A stretch of 43,564 nt of DNA from CAISGS01 sp044376615 (lineage in GTDB: Bacteria > Pseudomonadota > Alphaproteobacteria > Caulobacterales > Caulobacteraceae): contig JBILKO010000010.1 in assembly GCA_044376615.1 (NCBI GenBank), forward strand, positions 1-43,564. Reading direction: 5' to 3'. Both the position numbers and the translations under genes were made by a program. Of this stretch, positions 41,498 through 43,564 are shown in pieces. Below the pieces are notes generated by a model. That model ran no database searches and was not told where the DNA came from. It saw only the letters and a list, made by a program, of their open reading frames with translations. How positions within the stretch are numbered: position 1 is the first letter of the stretch; each line of letters opens with the position of its first letter.

Positions 41498-42346
41498 CTA
41501 GTGCTTGATGTCTTTCCAGACCCGGCGATAGCTCGCATAGAGCAGGCCCGCAAAGATGGCCAGATAGATCAGCACGGCAAAACCAGTTCGCTTACGCTCT
41601 TGGGCTTTGGGTTCAGCGGCCCAGTCAAGGAAGGCCACAACATCCTTAGACTGTTGCTCAACCGTCGATTTGGTGCCGTCATCAAAGCTGACCTGGCCGG
41701 CGACCAGTGGCGGTGGCATGGCGATCAGGCCGCCTACCGGCACCTTCTTCTTGTCGCCGCTCCAAAAGCCCGACAAGTCGCCCGGCATATAGGGGTTGTA
41801 ATACTTGCCCGCTGGCACGGTCAGGCCGGCCGGGGGGTTATGATAACCAACCAGGATCGAATAGATGTAACGCGGACCACCCTCTCGGGCCTTTGTGATG
41901 ACTGAAAGATCAGGTGGCAAGGCACCGCCATTACCAGCCCTTGCCGCATACTCGTTCGGATAGGGGTTTGGGAAGGCGTCGGCAGGCGTGCCCGGACGCT
42001 GCATCACATCACCGGTTTCGGTGTCGATGTCATTGATGTTGTAGTCTTTGGCAATCGCTTTCACGAAGGGATTGTCATTTGGGTTCTTGTACTTCTTGTC
42101 ATAAAAGGGGCCGTCCGGCTGACCCAGATTGCGGAAGCGCATCTGGTCCATGCCGTGACAGGCCGCACAGACCTCGCGGTAAACCTTATAGCCGCGTTGG
42201 ATCTGGGCCTTGTCAAAGGTACCGAACGGACCGTCGGTGCTGAGCGCCAGTTCTTTAGGCTCTTCTTCCGTGGTCTTGGCATAGCTTGGCGCGGTGGCGG
42301 CAAAGAGCCCGGCGACCGCTGCGATGGCGATGAGTTTGCGCAGCAT
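41498..42346 (-). CDS. petC: Cytochrome c1 of the bc1 complex
   Basis: 282 residues from ATG 42346 (AAGAAGGG about 9 bases upstream); the frame opens at TTG 42355, which overlaps the petB stop. A signal peptide (MLRKLIAIAAVAGLFAAT, cut near SYA) precedes haem-binding Cys60-x-x-Cys63-His64 (CAACH), the axial-Met region GGLIAMPPPL and a C-terminal anchor helix (FAVLIYLAIFAGLLYASY). It passes electrons from the Rieske protein to cytochrome c. Confidence 0.95.
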   Translation of the reverse strand: MLRKLIAIAAVAGLFAATAPSYAKTTEEEPKELALSTDGPFGTFDKAQIQRGYKVYREVCAACHGMDQMRFRNLGQPDGPFYDKKYKNPNDNPFVKAIAKDYNINDIDTETGDVMQRPGTPADAFPNPYPNEYAARAGNGGALPPDLSVITKAREGGPRYIYSILVGYHNPPAGLTVPAGKYYNPYMPGDLSGFWSGDKKKVPVGGLIAMPPPLVAGQVSFDDGTKSTVEQQSKDVVAFLDWAAEPKAQERKRTGFAVLIYLAIFAGLLYASYRRVWKDIKH

Positions 42347-42351
42347 CAGGC

Positions 42352-43564
42352 TCAACCCTTCTTCTCAGACGCCGTAGCGCCGTTCAAAATCGATGCCGCA
42401 ATCGAATCCGGCTCTGGCAAGGGTTTTTCAACCAGGCCCAGGACCGGCATGACGATCAGGAAATAGGCGAAATAATAGAAGGTCGCGATCCGCGACAACC
42501 AAACAAAGTTTAGGCCGATAGGATCGCCGCTAGCGGTCGCGCCAACCTGGAACACCATATTGTCCGGCAGCTCACCACCGCACCAGCCTAGGATCAGGCA
42601 GGTCAGGACGAAAAGGCCGAAAAACACCCGTGCTGTAGGTCGATAACGCAAGGAGCGCACCTTGGACGTATCCAGCCAGGGCAGGATGAACAGGACGCCG
42701 ATGGCGGCGAACATCAAGAGTGCACCGCCCAGCTTATCCGGCACTGCGCGCAGGATGGCGTAGAAGGGCAGGAAGTACCATTCCGGCACGATATGGGTCG
42801 GGGTCACCAGGGGATTGGCGGGGATGTAATTATCCGCGTGACCCAGGGCGTTTGGCATAAAGAACACAAAGACCGAGAACAGGATCATGAACAGGACCAT
42901 GGCAAAGCCGTCCTTCACCGTCGCATAGGGCGTGAAGGCGACCGTGTCTTCCTTGGACTTGGGCTCGATACCCGTTGGGTTGTTCTGTCCGGCCACATGC
43001 AGGGCCCAGACGTGCAGGATAACCACGCCGGCAATCATGAAGGGCATCAAGAAGTGCAGCGAGAAGAACCGGTTCAGGGTCGGATTATCCACCGCAAAAC
43101 CGCCCCACAGCCATGTCGTGATGCTGTCACCAATGACCGGGAACGCGCCCAGCAGGTTGGTAATCACCACTGCACCGTGGAAGGACATCTGACCCCAGGG
43201 CAGGACATAGCCCATAAAGGCGGTGGCCATCATCAAGAGATAGATGACGCAGCCCAGGATCCACAAGACTTCACGCGGGGCCTTGTATGACCCGTAATAG
43301 AGGCCGCGGAACATGTGCATATAGACCGCAAACAGGAACATAGAGGCCCCATTGGCGTGGACATAGCGGATCATCCAGCCATGGTTCACGTCGCGCATGA
43401 TGTGCTCGACGCTGTTAAAGGCATAGTCCACATGCGGAACATAATGCATGGCCAGTATGATGCCGGTGACGATTTGCACCGCTAGGCAGAGGGACAAGAT
43501 CCCGCCAAAGGTCCACCAGTAATTGAGGTTCTTTGGCGTGGGATAATCCACAAAGCTGTCATAG
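42352..43564 (-). CDS. petB: Cytochrome b of the bc1 complex, 5' end outside window
   Basis: The frame stays open through the right edge (…YDSFVDYPTPKNLNYWW), so the usual start lies beyond the window; GTG 43551 is not the real start. At least 404 residues are visible, with eight membrane helices. Haem b His ligands are in HMFRGLYYG, HGAVVITNL, HFLMPFMIAG and HVWALHVAG; the quinol site is PEWYFLPFYAI. It is upstream of petC; petA should lie outside the window. Confidence 0.96.
   Translation of the reverse strand, partial: YDSFVDYPTPKNLNYWWTFGGILSLCLAVQIVTGIILAMHYVPHVDYAFNSVEHIMRDVNHGWMIRYVHANGASMFLFAVYMHMFRGLYYGSYKAPREVLWILGCVIYLLMMATAFMGYVLPWGQMSFHGAVVITNLLGAFPVIGDSITTWLWGGFAVDNPTLNRFFSLHFLMPFMIAGVVILHVWALHVAGQNNPTGIEPKSKEDTVAFTPYATVKDGFAMVLFMILFSVFVFFMPNALGHADNYIPANPLVTPTHIVPEWYFLPFYAILRAVPDKLGGALLMFAAIGVLFILPWLDTSKVRSLRYRPTARVFFGLFVLTCLILGWCGGELPDNMVFQVGATASGDPIGLNFVWLSRIATFYYFAYFLIVMPVLGLVEKPLPEPDSIAASILNGATASEKKG

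Noticed and set aside
1..43564. tRNA or rRNA genes
   Set aside because: No cloverleaf with the GTTC-rich T-arm or rRNA-like conserved stretch was recognised by eye; a covariance search would settle it.

Overview
This window looks like a chromosomal segment of an alphaproteobacterium of the Caulobacterales type. The evidence is a CtrA master regulator with Asp51 and an Ala-Ala tail, a MipZ division-site ATPase next to panC, ClpS/ClpA, a phasin, a DUF4167 protein, the scpA-scpB-nagZ-SPOR cluster, lgt-midA-pgeF, rplY-pth-ychF, and a cytochrome bc1 operon. Most of it is dense housekeeping DNA with high GC, short gaps and many 4-base ATGA overlaps between genes.

Layout. Positions 1-428 hold the broken ends of three genes at a duplication junction. 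Positions 410-2178 (minus) carry fliI-fliJ. Positions about 2290-4165 are an AT-richer accessory block: three tandem copies (period 397 bp) of a small unknown gene, a small exported cysteine-rich protein, and remnants of fliI and of further copies of the small gene. Positions 4185-5172 are a divergent pair (AhpD/CMD-like protein and HxlR regulator) around two identical inverted repeats. ctrA follows at 5605-6306 after a long leader with several TTAACC half-sites.

Positions 6381-8484 hold DUF4167 and prmC. Positions 8762-9975 hold an orphan membrane/GAF-like gene and a tiny helical gene. Positions 10075-13404 hold clpA, clpS and a phasin. Positions 13719-18717 carry a D,D-carboxypeptidase with SPOR domain, a DnaJ-like protein, mipZ, panC, DUF1489 and an enoyl-CoA hydratase. 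Positions 18861-23908 carry a cNMP-patatin protein and the scpB/scpA/nagZ/SPOR operon. Positions 23997-31166 hold dgt, erpA, xth, a hypothetical, ilvD, a GFA protein, proC, a YbjN-like gene and a UbiK-like gene. Positions 31293-38941 hold lgt, midA, pgeF, prs, a lipoprotein, rplY, pth and ychF. Positions 39135-43564 hold two tandem dienelactone hydrolases, an MTA phosphorylase, and petC plus a partial petB.

How genes work together. CtrA, FliI/FliJ, MipZ, ScpAB and ClpAP/ClpS cover motility, division-site placement, chromosome organisation and regulated proteolysis. The D,D-carboxypeptidase, SPOR protein, NagZ and Lgt serve envelope growth and recycling. PetB/PetC belong to aerobic respiration, and the phasin implies polyhydroxyalkanoate granules.

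The best candidate for something undescribed is the 2290-4165 block with its relatives at 1-277. The small genes share a nearly identical 5' half and flanks but have divergent 3' halves, sit beside a secreted protein with a mirror-symmetric cysteine pattern, and have been copied repeatedly, taking pieces of fliI along and truncating a neighbouring membrane-protein gene. This looks like a recombining cassette array, possibly of immunity-like proteins; that function is inference.
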